This document shows positions 9,646 to 17,353 of a DNA stretch of 64,000 nucleotides, in pieces (positions within the stretch are counted from its first letter, which is position 1; each line of letters begins with the position of its first letter). Location of the stretch: contig NZ_JAIMID010000023.1 of NCBI RefSeq assembly GCF_019966535.1, positions 1-64,000 on the forward strand, in the 5' to 3' direction. This DNA is from Mesobacterium pallidum (lineage in GTDB: Bacteria; Pseudomonadota; Alphaproteobacteria; Rhodobacterales; Rhodobacteraceae). The notes below the pieces were generated by a model that saw nothing but the letters and a program-made list of their open reading frames with translations, ran no database searches and was not told the DNA's origin. The translations under genes were made by a program, and so were the position numbers.

Positions 9646-9685
9646 CGCGTTGGCCCCCGGTCACGGTGTCCGAGGGAGCACAGCG

Positions 9686-10852
9686 TCAATCGAAATCCTG
9701 GCTGTTCAGCGCGCGGTGGATCTCGCGGCGGACGAGCTTGCGGACATTGCGGGTGATCCGCTCGCCCAGCGCGCCCTGCAATTCCTGCCGCACGATATCG
9801 GCGACCATCTCGCGCAGCGTTTCCTCGTCCAGCAGGTTGTCCTCGGCAAAGAGGTCGATGTCGTCATCCTCGTCGTCGCGGGCGGCGCTACCGTCGGACA
9901 GGTGCAGGCGTTGCTCGGTGCGGGCAAAGCCGGCGACATGGGGGGTGCTGGCCTGCGCCTCCTCGGCGAGGGCTTCATCCCGCCCTTCGGCCTCGTCCGA
10001 GGCGTCGACGGCGGCCGGCGCGTCCATCGGCTCGGACTGCGGCACGGCGGCTTCGGCGGGCGGCGCAAGCGGATCCACGTCCCACGCGTCGCCATGGTCT
10101 GGCGCAACGGTCGCCGCTTCGGCCTCCTGCGCCTCCTCTTCGGGCGGCAGTTCGACCGCGTCCTCGATGACGTACTCCGCCACGTCCTCGGCAAATGCCT
10201 CCGCCGCGTCCTCGTCCGCCTCGGTCTCACCGTCCCAGGCCGCCTCGGCCTGGTCCCATTCGGGTTCGTCCACCTGCGCTTCGACCTCGTCCCAATCGGG
10301 CGCGTCCACCTGCGCCTCGGAGGGGCCCTGGTCGTCCCACTCCATCGCTTCGACCGACTCGGCCACGTCATCCGCGCCGGCGTCCGGCTCCCAGTCTTCC
10401 TGGCGGTCGCCGATCAGCGCCTCGAGCTCGGCGATCTTTGCCTGAAGGGCGGATTGGCGCGGAAAGGACGGCTCGGCCTGTGCAGCCTCGGCCTCGGGCG
10501 CGGCGATCTCCGGCTCGTCATAGACCGACTCCTGCACCTCGGCGACATGGGTGTCGTCATCCCAGTCAAAGGGCGGCTCGTCCGTGTCGTCGTCGAATTC
10601 GAACTCGTCGTCGGCCCCGGCCGGCGCGCCGGACCAGCCGGCATCCAGCGCAGAGACATCCGTCTCGGACCCGTCGTCGTCAAGATCGACCGCCTCATCC
10701 TGCGCCTCGACCCGCAGGGCCGGCGTCAGGACCAGCTTCTCGGGCTCGGCCATGGCCGTTGACCCGTCGCCCCGACGGATGTCCTGCGACACCAGTCGAC
10801 GGATCGACGAAAGAACGTCTTCGATTTCCGAGTTGGACGCGGATTCGGCCAT
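9686..10852 (-). CDS. acidic PopZ-like polar-scaffold candidate
   Basis: 388 residues, extremely acidic. The N-terminus has EIEDVLSSIRRLVSQD, which matches the conserved N-terminal helix of Caulobacter PopZ (MEEILASIRRIISED). Residues about 40-320 are a low-complexity Asp/Glu/Ala-rich, probably disordered region. The C-terminus (DEETLREMVADIVRQELQ... NVRKLVRREIHRAL) is an amphipathic helical block of the size and position of the PopZ oligomerisation domain. PopZ is a cell-pole condensate protein; homology here is inference from layout and short motifs. Convergent with the preceding gene. Confidence 0.75.
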   Translation of the reverse strand: MAESASNSEIEDVLSSIRRLVSQDIRRGDGSTAMAEPEKLVLTPALRVEAQDEAVDLDDDGSETDVSALDAGWSGAPAGADDEFEFDDDTDEPPFDWDDDTHVAEVQESVYDEPEIAAPEAEAAQAEPSFPRQSALQAKIAELEALIGDRQEDWEPDAGADDVAESVEAMEWDDQGPSEAQVDAPDWDEVEAQVDEPEWDQAEAAWDGETEADEDAAEAFAEDVAEYVIEDAVELPPEEEAQEAEAATVAPDHGDAWDVDPLAPPAEAAVPQSEPMDAPAAVDASDEAEGRDEALAEEAQASTPHVAGFARTEQRLHLSDGSAARDDEDDDIDLFAEDNLLDEETLREMVADIVRQELQGALGERITRNVRKLVRREIHRALNSQDFD

Positions 10853-10941
10853 GTTTTCCAGCCACTTCTATTGTTGCGCAGTGCTCTGCCCCGCCCAAGC
10901 ATAGCCCGGGCGCGGGATTCCCACAACAGATGGGTCGAATT

Positions 10942-12366
10942 CTAGTCTTTACCGAGGGCCTTCAGGACACGGTCCAGGTCCTTGCCCTGGCGCGAGATCG
11001 TCGGCGCGTCCTTGACCAGGTTGTAATACTGCGCCGGGTCATAGCGCTGCACGTTCAGCCCCAGCCGATCTGTGGTCAGCAGGCCCATGGCCGACAACAG
11101 CGTATAGGCGGCGATGTATTCATCCGCCGAGGCGGTGATCAGCGTGGACCGGGCCGACAGCAGCTCCTGCTCGGCGTTCAGCACGTCGAGCGTGGTGCGC
11201 GCGCCCAGAGTCGCCTCTTCGCGGGTGCCGCGGAAGGCGACCTGCGCCGCCGCGATCTGGCGCGTGGCCGCGTCGCGGGCCGAGCGGGCGACCAGCAGTT
11301 GCGCCCAGGCGTTGCCGACGTTCTGCGCAACCTGGTGACGGGTCACGTGCAGCCCGCCCCGGGTGGCATCTCGCCGGGCGATGGCCTGGCGCAGCAGCGC
11401 CGACAGGCGCCCGCCCTGGTAGATCGGCCCACCGGCCTGGATCCCGACCGAGCCGGAATTCGTGTAGAACGGATCGTCGATGTCGCGCGACATGGCAAGG
11501 CGGCCGGTCATCGACACCGTCGGCTTCATCTGTGCCTCGGCGCGCATGATGGCCAGGTCCGCGGCGGCGACCTCGTGCTGGGCGCGCTTCATCTCGGGGT
11601 GGTTGCGAACACCCAACGCCTTGGCCGCATCCACGTTGTCCGAGGTCGCCGGCACACGGCTGGGCGGCACGAGGCCGCCGGGCTTGTTGCCGGTGACCGC
11701 GGCATATTCCTCGGCCGCGACGGCCAGGTCGCCCTGGGCTGCGGCAAGCTGCGCGCGCGAGGCGGCCAGCGCGGCCTCGGCCTGGGCGACGTCTGTGCGG
11801 GTCACCTCGCCCACCTCGAACCGGTCCCGCGCGGCGCGCAGTTCCTGGGTGATCAGGCGCAGGTTGTTCTCGCGCAGGGCCACGATCTCGTAGGCGCTGC
11901 GCACGTTCATGAAGGCGGTGACGGCCCGCAGCAACACCTGCTGCTCGACCGAGACCAGCGCCTCGCGCGTGGCCAGCACGCTTTCCTTGGCCGCGTCGAT
12001 GCCGAATTGCGTGGCGCCGAAATCGTACAGCAGCAGCTCGGCGGTCAGCCCCAAGTCGATCTCGTTCGTGGCCGAGCGGGTCACGACCGATTGCCCCAGC
12101 GAATTGGCCGACTGGCTCGTGCCGAAACTGCGCGAGACCGAGCCGGTCCAGTTCAGGATCGGCCGCAGCGCCGCGATGGCGATGGCCACGTCCTCGTCGG
12201 CGGCGCGCAAAAGCGCGCGGTTCTGCTCAAGCAGGCCAGAGTGATTGTAGGCGCTGGCCATCGCATCGGCCAGCGTCTCTGCCGTTGCCGCCATGCCCGC
12301 GCCGATCGCGAGGGCCGAGGCCGTGACCAGGCCAAGGACCCGTTTTCCAAAAGGCATTCTTGCCAT
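10942..12366 (-). CDS. tolC: TolC-family outer membrane efflux channel
   Basis: 474 residues with a Sec signal (RVLGLVTASALAIGAGMAATAE). It has two repeats of long helices and beta strands typical of the TolC/OEP fold: ASAYNHSGLLEQNRALLRAADEDV at the first repeat and the Ala-rich helical second repeat (RQIAAAQVAFRGTREEATLGARTTLDVLNAEQELL). It forms the outer membrane exit duct for type I secretion and RND pumps. The start at 12366 is chosen because the signal peptide begins there; the upstream extension is Arg/Pro-rich. It follows the methyltransferase gene by 73 bases, a pairing common in this group. Confidence 0.93.
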   Translation of the reverse strand: MARMPFGKRVLGLVTASALAIGAGMAATAETLADAMASAYNHSGLLEQNRALLRAADEDVAIAIAALRPILNWTGSVSRSFGTSQSANSLGQSVVTRSATNEIDLGLTAELLLYDFGATQFGIDAAKESVLATREALVSVEQQVLLRAVTAFMNVRSAYEIVALRENNLRLITQELRAARDRFEVGEVTRTDVAQAEAALAASRAQLAAAQGDLAVAAEEYAAVTGNKPGGLVPPSRVPATSDNVDAAKALGVRNHPEMKRAQHEVAAADLAIMRAEAQMKPTVSMTGRLAMSRDIDDPFYTNSGSVGIQAGGPIYQGGRLSALLRQAIARRDATRGGLHVTRHQVAQNVGNAWAQLLVARSARDAATRQIAAAQVAFRGTREEATLGARTTLDVLNAEQELLSARSTLITASADEYIAAYTLLSAMGLLTTDRLGLNVQRYDPAQYYNLVKDAPTISRQGKDLDRVLKALGKD

Positions 12367-12439
12367 AACAACCCCCTGGGGCCCCGGGGCCCGCTCAATT
12401 GTCCTCACCGGCTTTCCTGCCCGGACGCGGGGATCCGCG

Positions 12440-13093
12440 TTACAGGGTGAAAGCCTGATGTTTTTCAAATCCGGGCATCACCGGGGCCCCCGCGTTGAAC
12501 GCGAAGCGCCATGTGATGATGCCGTCGATCTTGTAGCCGATCCGCACGGTGCCCAATGCCCCTTCGGCAAAGAGCACGGCGATCCGGCCGCCTTCCTTCA
12601 ACTGGTCGCAGATCGCATCGGGCAGATGCTCGACCGCGCCTTCGATCATGATCACGTCGTAGGGTCCGTGCTGCGGCGCGCCCTCGGCAAGCGGACCGCG
12701 GTGCACCGCCACGCTGTCGGCGCCCTGTTCCGACAGGGTCGACTCTGCCTCCTCGGCAAGGTCCTCGACCTCTTCGACGGCAACGACCGCCTCTGCCATC
12801 CGGGCGATCAGGGCCGCGGAATATCCCAGCCCGCAGCCGATATCGAGCGCCAGTTCGTCGCCGCGAATATCCAGAAAATCCAACATCTTGGCCAGGGTGC
12901 GCGGCTCGAGAACCACGCGGCTGCCGCCGAGGCTCACGTTCTCGCCGACATAGGCCGCCTCGCGCTGGGTCCGCGGCACGAAGGCCTCGCGCGGGACGGA
13001 CAACATGGCGTCGATCACCGGGAACTTGGTCACGTCCGACGGGCGGACCTGGGTGTCGACCATCATGTTTCTACGGGCGGCGAAGTCAGTCAT
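12440..13093 (-). CDS. protein-L-isoaspartate O-methyltransferase family protein
   Basis: 217 residues. The SAM-binding motif is ALDIGCGLGYSAAL (about 78-91), followed by VVAVEEVEDLAEEAE (motif post-I) and YDVIMIEGAVEHLP (motif II). PCMT enzymes repair isoaspartyl residues. This short form upstream of tolC is typical in the Rhodobacterales and may have a different substrate. The start at 13093 is chosen where MTDFAARRNMMVDTQVRPSDV, the conserved family N-terminus, begins. Confidence 0.85.
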   Translation of the reverse strand: MTDFAARRNMMVDTQVRPSDVTKFPVIDAMLSVPREAFVPRTQREAAYVGENVSLGGSRVVLEPRTLAKMLDFLDIRGDELALDIGCGLGYSAALIARMAEAVVAVEEVEDLAEEAESTLSEQGADSVAVHRGPLAEGAPQHGPYDVIMIEGAVEHLPDAICDQLKEGGRIAVLFAEGALGTVRIGYKIDGIITWRFAFNAGAPVMPGFEKHQAFTL

Positions 13094-13383
13094 CGGAGCG
13101 GGCTCGCAATCGTGTCTTTGTACATGTCTTTGCCACAAGTCAGGGGCCTGGGCAACGGGCCTTCGTCCTTGAATGCGTTCACTTTGTCCCAAGCGCAACG
13201 CCCGGCGCCTCAGGGTGCAGCGCGAGGTGACGTCGACCCCGGGCGCTGCCCGTCCCGGCCATCGCGTGTCCGGGCCTGCCGGCGGACCGGTCCCGCACTG
13301 GCGCGGCCCCGCGGGCTGCCGGCTTCCGGAAGGGCTTGCGCGCGGCTTGGCGATGGTCTAAACGCCCGTCACCACCGCACGGC

Positions 13384-13458
13384 GGCGAGTTGGCGGAGTG
13401 GTGACGCAGCGGATTGCAAATCCGTGTACACCGGTTCGATTCCGGTACTCGCCTCCAT
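13384..13458 (+). tRNA. tRNA-Cys (GCA)
   Basis: 75 bases including encoded CCA. Acceptor stem GGCGAGT pairs with ACTCGCC, discriminator T, then CCA. The anticodon loop is TTGCAAA with anticodon GCA, and the T-arm is GGTTCGATTCC. The phage integrase gene ends 85 bases downstream, so the 3' half of this gene is the probable attachment site. Confidence 0.95.
13430..13458 (+). other. probable prophage attachment site attL in the tRNA-Cys 3' half
   Basis: Inferred from position: a tyrosine integrase gene lies directly beyond the tRNA 3' end, the standard arrangement for tRNA-integrating phages, which regenerate the tRNA with the identity block. The T-arm and acceptor 3' strand are the likely core. 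A second copy was looked for near the right end of the window and is not present, so the right boundary lies past 64000. Confidence 0.6.
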
Positions 13459-13501
13459 CCTTTTCAAGCACTTACAGCGCACCTGAGTCACGACTCACCT
13501 C

Positions 13502-13524
13502 CATGGGTAACAGCATGGGTAACA
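13502..13524. repeat. two 11-bp direct repeats near attL, candidate integrase arm sites
   Basis: CATGGGTAACA occurs at 13502-13512 and again at 13514-13524, two bases apart, between the tRNA and the integrase gene. Short direct repeats at this place commonly serve as arm-type binding sites for integrase or excisionase. A small inverted repeat GAGT/ACTC lies just upstream (about 13485-13496). Confidence 0.5.
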
Positions 13525-13543
13525 TTCTGTTTTTGTTCCGTTC

Positions 13544-14569
13544 TCATTCGCGGGCCTTCTGCGCCCGGATCGCACGCACCTTCTGGCGCACCGCTCGGGT
13601 GTAGTGCCGCACCATTTCGGGGCTCTGGCCGGTGACGGACGAGATAAGCTCATCGTCGCACCCGGCCTCGCAAAGCTCGACGGCCGTGTAGTAGCGCAGC
13701 GCGTGGATGTCGTGATCCACGGCGCCGATCTGGACGCGCGCCTTCATCATCGCATCGTGCGCGCCACGGTATGACCAGGCGCCGATCCCGCGCTCGTTGG
13801 TCAGGATCGTGAGGTTCTTCCGTTCTGCCTGCGCCAGGGCGGCCCGCAAGTCTTTAGTCAGCGGAAGCCACAGCTTCTTGCCGGTCTTCCCCTGCTTGAC
13901 CTCGATGCCGCCATCCTTGATGTCGCCCCACTGCATCTTGAGAACGTCACCGATCCGCTGCCCGGTCCCGACCAGAAGCTCGAAGAGCAGTCGGACACGC
14001 AGGTCGTGCGGAAAGTCCTCGCGGAATGCCTTGACCCGATCCGCCGGCCACGGCTGGCGGTCCCGCTTTTCGTATTTCAATTCGGCGACATCCCGCGCCG
14101 GATTGCCGCCGGTCGGCAAAAGCCCCATATCAATGGCGTGCTCCAGCACAATTCGAAGCACCCGGAACCGATAATTCGCCTTGTGGGGCGTCTCCTTTTT
14201 CGCCCAGGCTTCCAGCCACGAAATGACATGCCGACGCTCAATGTTCTTTGGAGACAATTGGCCCAGCTTGTCGGAGATATAGGCTAGGTGCTTTTCGTAA
14301 TCCTGACGGGTGCGCGGCTTCTTTTCCTGGAATTTCGCGTGGGCCATGTAATGCCGCACCACGGCCGCCATATCCCGGCCAGGCTTCACTGGTGTGCGTT
14401 CACCCAATAGCCGCTCACGCTCCTGGTGAAGGGCGAAGGGGATTGGCGCGCCTTCGGGAAACTGCGTCTCAAGAATGACCGTCCGAAACTTCGTCCCTAC
14501 CCTCTTCTTAAAAAAAAGGATTCCGTCGCGCTCGCGGCGATAGATGTAGGGAGGAAGTTGCCGTTTCAT
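13544..14569 (-). CDS. int: phage tyrosine integrase
   Basis: 341 residues. An N-terminal SAM-like core-binding domain (PGRDMAAVVRHYMAHAKFQ...) precedes the catalytic domain. The first catalytic Arg is in VGTGQRIGDVLKMQW, the H-x-x-R box is DIHALRYYTAVEL, and the nucleophile Tyr is in MVRHYTRAV. The second box His is replaced by Gln in VTGQSPEM. The gene points toward the tRNA-Cys attachment site. Its start overlaps the stop of the preceding ORF (ATGA), so translation is probably coupled. Confidence 0.95.
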   Translation of the reverse strand: MKRQLPPYIYRRERDGILFFKKRVGTKFRTVILETQFPEGAPIPFALHQERERLLGERTPVKPGRDMAAVVRHYMAHAKFQEKKPRTRQDYEKHLAYISDKLGQLSPKNIERRHVISWLEAWAKKETPHKANYRFRVLRIVLEHAIDMGLLPTGGNPARDVAELKYEKRDRQPWPADRVKAFREDFPHDLRVRLLFELLVGTGQRIGDVLKMQWGDIKDGGIEVKQGKTGKKLWLPLTKDLRAALAQAERKNLTILTNERGIGAWSYRGAHDAMMKARVQIGAVDHDIHALRYYTAVELCEAGCDDELISSVTGQSPEMVRHYTRAVRQKVRAIRAQKARE

Positions 14570-14760
14570 GGGTCCACGAGGTCCGCTGGATTGATGCTTG
14601 CGTTCCCTGCCAGCGTATCACGGTTGTCTTCGACCGTCTCGATCCTGACCCCCTCATCGTTGAACGTTACCGCCACCCCGCGCACTTTGAGGCCTGCTTT
14701 ACGGGCGGCCTTGATCAGGCGCGAGATGTCGGTTTCGTAGAAGCGGGCAGCGCTGGTCAT
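14566..14760 (-). CDS. small phage protein upstream of integrase
   Basis: 64 residues starting MTSAARFYETDISRLIKAAR. It overlaps both neighbours by four bases (ATGA junctions), which supports a real, coupled gene. No HTH is clear, but small proteins at this position often act as directionality factors or integrase partners; that role is inference only. No recognised family. Confidence 0.65.
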   Translation of the reverse strand: MTSAARFYETDISRLIKAARKAGLKVRGVAVTFNDEGVRIETVEDNRDTLAGNASINPADLVDP

Positions 14761-15107
14761 TCTGCCCCCTCGTCCGCAAGATCGGCATTGGCGATCATCA
14801 CGTCGATCCGAGCCAGGCGCTCGCTGGTGGCCGAAAGGTCCGCTACAGCCTCTCCGCGCAGCTCCATCAGACGATCAACGGAGGGGCCGCCGCAATTCAG
14901 AGCCTCGCGCACCTCGTCCAGCTGCATGCCGAGAAAGGTGAATGTCTGGATGTCCAGCATCCTTTTCACATGCGACTGGTCGTAGCGGCGCGACCGACCA
15001 GCGCCGCGCGCCGGCTCAATCAGGCCCTTCTCTTCGTAGTAGCGAAGCGTGCGATTGGACACGTTGAACATGCCGGCCATGTCACGGATGGTGAGGCTTT
15101 TCGCCAT
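14757..15107 (-). CDS. MerR-family DNA-binding regulator
   Basis: 116 residues. The N-terminus (TIRDMAGMFNVSNRTLRYYEEKGLIEPAR) is a classical MerR winged-helix motif including RYYEE; the rest is a short coiled coil without metal-binding cysteines apart from one. Next to int, it could be an excision or early-operon regulator (MerR-like folds are used by some Xis proteins). Overlaps both neighbouring genes slightly. Confidence 0.85.
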   Translation of the reverse strand: MAKSLTIRDMAGMFNVSNRTLRYYEEKGLIEPARGAGRSRRYDQSHVKRMLDIQTFTFLGMQLDEVREALNCGGPSVDRLMELRGEAVADLSATSERLARIDVMIANADLADEGAE

Positions 15108-15447
15108 TCTCGTTGCTCCTTTGGTACTGCGGGCGCACGCGCCCTTCTTCGAGGTTCATGTGTCCCTGGTCCGTCTCCACGCGGGCCCCTTCCTTGTAGA
15201 CAGTGATGACCGCGCCGGCCGGGGAGATGACCGGGTAGATGCGCTGGCCGGTCTCCAGCACCATGGTCCCGATCCAGCATCGATCGCGCGACCATGCGAC
15301 CACAGGGACGGTGCCATCGCGCAGAGCGCCATTGATCTGGCGCTTGACCATGCGCGGCGGGATGCCCTTCACGCGCTGCTTGATGCGCTGGACTGCATGA
15401 TCCGTGACCATGTTCGTTTCAGCATCCTTGAAGTACCCGGTGAACAT
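15082..15447 (-). CDS. phage protein of unknown function
   Basis: 121 residues. Contains DHAVQRIKQRVKGIPPRMVKRQI and a beta-rich middle (RDRCWIGTMVLETGQRIYPVISPAGAVITVY), a layout seen in small phage proteins similar to RelE-like or DUF4258-like folds (HAxxRxxxR ... VxTVY). This resemblance is weak and no toxin partner is seen. Start at 15447 has GAGGCAGG upstream; an internal ATG at 15411 is possible. Overlaps the MerR gene by 26 bases. Confidence 0.65.
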   Translation of the reverse strand: MFTGYFKDAETNMVTDHAVQRIKQRVKGIPPRMVKRQINGALRDGTVPVVAWSRDRCWIGTMVLETGQRIYPVISPAGAVITVYKEGARVETDQGHMNLEEGRVRPQYQRSNENGEKPHHP

Positions 15448-15461
15448 CGGTCAGACCTGCC

Positions 15462-16466
15462 TCAGTGCTGGATGAACGCGATGGGGGTGTCGCCGGCCCA
15501 GCAGAGCCCGCAGGAGCCGCAATGGGTGGCCTTCTGCGGAGCGTCGATGCTGTCCCGCTGCTCGGGGCAGACGGTGGCGCCGGCGATGGTCTGCTTGGTC
15601 GTCGGGAAGTCGATGACATCGGCGCCCCACGGCCCGCCTGTGCCCGAGTGCCGGATCATGAACCGGCCCGGGTAGGCCTCGCGGATCGCGCCGATGGCGA
15701 GCCCCATCTTGGTCCTGGGCTTGTGGGCGGTGAAGCCGAACACATGCAGGCCGGGGTTCGCTTCGATCTGCTCGTGCCAGAAGGCCACGTAATTCTCGTT
15801 CGCGAAATCGCCCAGGATGTGCAGCCGGATCAGGATGGTGCCGTGCAGGTCGCACAGAGCCCGGATCGAGCCGGCAAGCGCGCGGCAGAAATCCGGCGTG
15901 AGGCGCCAGCGGGTGACCTTCTCCATGCTGTTGCCATAGCAACTGCGCCACATCGCGCAGCTGGTCGGGCAGGTCTTCCGCTCTTCCAGCGTCAGCGTGA
16001 AGATGCGGGCGCCCCGCAGGCGCCCCTTGGTGACGACGCCGCCAATCTTGGCATTCATCTCGCCGCCCTTGAGGATGGCGTCTCCGTCCATGTAGCGCCA
16101 CGTCTTGACGGTTTTCGGGTAGACAGTGCCCTTGGCATCGGCCGGCGCAAGCCGGTTTACTTGGCCTGTCGGAACGACGCCCTCCATGAAACGCCGCCTG
16201 TCGCGCAGTTCATCCACCAAGCCGCGGCGCTTTTGGTTTGACGTCCGTCGCGCCCTGTCGGCCTTGCTGCGGCGTTTGGCACCATCTGGGCCGCGCTCCA
16301 GCGCGCGCAGGTCGTGCAGCAGCGTATCGAAGTCGATGCCCAACTTCTCGGCGACCTCTTCGACGGATTCACCGTCATCGAGGCACATGTCGAGCATCGC
16401 GCGGCGGATCCGATCAACGAAAACGCCTGCGCCTGGTGTGTGGGTCGTGGTGGCCATGTCCTTCAC
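15462..16466 (-). CDS. GP88-like Cys-rich phage protein with N-terminal HTH-like segment
   Basis: 334 residues. Residues about 30-60 (ESVEEVAEKLGIDFDTLLHDLRALE) look like a small helix-turn-helix. The central part has CPTSCAMWRSCYG and the C-terminus CGSCGLCW, with ILIRLHILGDFANENYVAFW between. This arrangement matches my recollection of mycobacteriophage Gp88-type proteins, whose function is unknown; the clustered cysteines suggest metal or Fe-S binding. Member of the leftward recombination operon. Confidence 0.75.
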   Translation of the reverse strand: MKDMATTTHTPGAGVFVDRIRRAMLDMCLDDGESVEEVAEKLGIDFDTLLHDLRALERGPDGAKRRSKADRARRTSNQKRRGLVDELRDRRRFMEGVVPTGQVNRLAPADAKGTVYPKTVKTWRYMDGDAILKGGEMNAKIGGVVTKGRLRGARIFTLTLEERKTCPTSCAMWRSCYGNSMEKVTRWRLTPDFCRALAGSIRALCDLHGTILIRLHILGDFANENYVAFWHEQIEANPGLHVFGFTAHKPRTKMGLAIGAIREAYPGRFMIRHSGTGGPWGADVIDFPTTKQTIAGATVCPEQRDSIDAPQKATHCGSCGLCWAGDTPIAFIQH

Positions 16467-16476
16467 GTCTCGTCTC

Positions 16477-16869
16477 CTACGGTCGGCGCTCGACGGCGCC
16501 GTTCAGCTTCTTCTTGAGGCTGCTGTTGCGTGACCCGCCCAGCGGGCGGGATGCGATCTTGCGCCGGGGCTTCTGGCGGCCCTCGTCAGTATCGGCAGCA
16601 CGTCGCTCGGCGCGGGCGACCTTCGCCATCGCGCGCCTGTCGGCTTTCGTCTTCTTGGCGTGGCAGGCCTTGTGGACCGCAAAGAGGTTGTCGCGGGTAT
16701 CGGTGCCCCCGAGGCCGAGGGCATGGCCGTGGTCCACCTCCAGGGGCTCAGCCTCGCCGTTCTTCGCCCGGGCCAGGTTGATGACCTCGCCGCAGAGCGG
16801 GCAGATGTTGGCCTGCGCCGCGAGAATGTCGCGGCGCTGCCCGGCGGTGATGGTCCGGCGCGCGGTCAT
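16477..16869 (-). CDS. HNH endonuclease
   Basis: 130 residues. A CPLC...C-x-x-C zinc-type HNH core is visible: NICPLCGEVI, then LEVDHGHALGLGGTDTRDNLFAVHKACHAKK, containing the conserved H-N-H order. The C-terminal 50 residues are Arg/Lys-rich. The start at 16869 overlaps the upstream stop (ATGA). HNH nucleases act in packaging or recombination in many phages; its place in the recombination operon favours the latter or a selfish role. Confidence 0.85.
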   Translation of the reverse strand: MTARRTITAGQRRDILAAQANICPLCGEVINLARAKNGEAEPLEVDHGHALGLGGTDTRDNLFAVHKACHAKKTKADRRAMAKVARAERRAADTDEGRQKPRRKIASRPLGGSRNSSLKKKLNGAVERRP

Positions 16870-17129
16870 GCCGCCACCCTCCCGCCGGGCGTGACCGGCA
16901 GCACGGGCGCCGGCTTTGGCCCCCGGCGGTGTCCGGTGAAGCCGATCAGACAGCCGTCTTCGCCGACCTGGCCGTCGAGATAGTGGCGCCCGTCGCCGCA
17001 TTGGACGAAGAGGCCGCCTTGCGCGTCGGCCTGCACCAGCTTTTCGCCGGCCACCATGCAGCCGAAGCCGGAATCCGCGACGAGGATGTCGCCCGCCGCC
17101 ACCTGGCCGAAAAGAATGCCTTGGGTCAT
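16866..17129 (-). CDS. small phage protein, beta-rich
   Basis: 87 residues starting MTQGILFGQVAAGDILVADSGFGC. Gly-rich with several short hydrophobic strands, three cysteines and no membrane segment. Overlaps the HNH gene and the upstream ORF by four bases each. Family not recognised. Confidence 0.6.
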   Translation of the reverse strand: MTQGILFGQVAAGDILVADSGFGCMVAGEKLVQADAQGGLFVQCGDGRHYLDGQVGEDGCLIGFTGHRRGPKPAPVLPVTPGGRVAA

Positions 17130-17353
17130 GTTGTTGCCTCTCGCGCAGGGTTATCGAGCGCACGCAGAAGGTTGCGACTACGGATCGCGCGCATCGCCAT
17201 GCTCAGCTGCCAGCTTCCAGCCCATCCGGGGTGGACGCGCTGGCCGGTGTTGCGGATGATGATGTAGCGACCACTTTCGATCAGGTCGGCCAGCTCGCCC
17301 ATCGTCTCGATGGGCGGGCCTTCGATGTACTTCTTGGGTTGCCCTCTAGGCAT
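17126..17353 (-). CDS. small phage protein
   Basis: 75 residues starting MPRGQPKKYIEGPPIETMGEL, with LADLIESGRYIIIRNTGQRVHPGWAGSWQ in the middle. This looks like a small single-domain protein; no family recognised. ATGA overlap with the next gene and an 8-base overlap with the upstream recT end support it being part of the operon. Confidence 0.6.
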   Translation of the reverse strand: MPRGQPKKYIEGPPIETMGELADLIESGRYIIIRNTGQRVHPGWAGSWQLSMAMRAIRSRNLLRALDNPAREATT

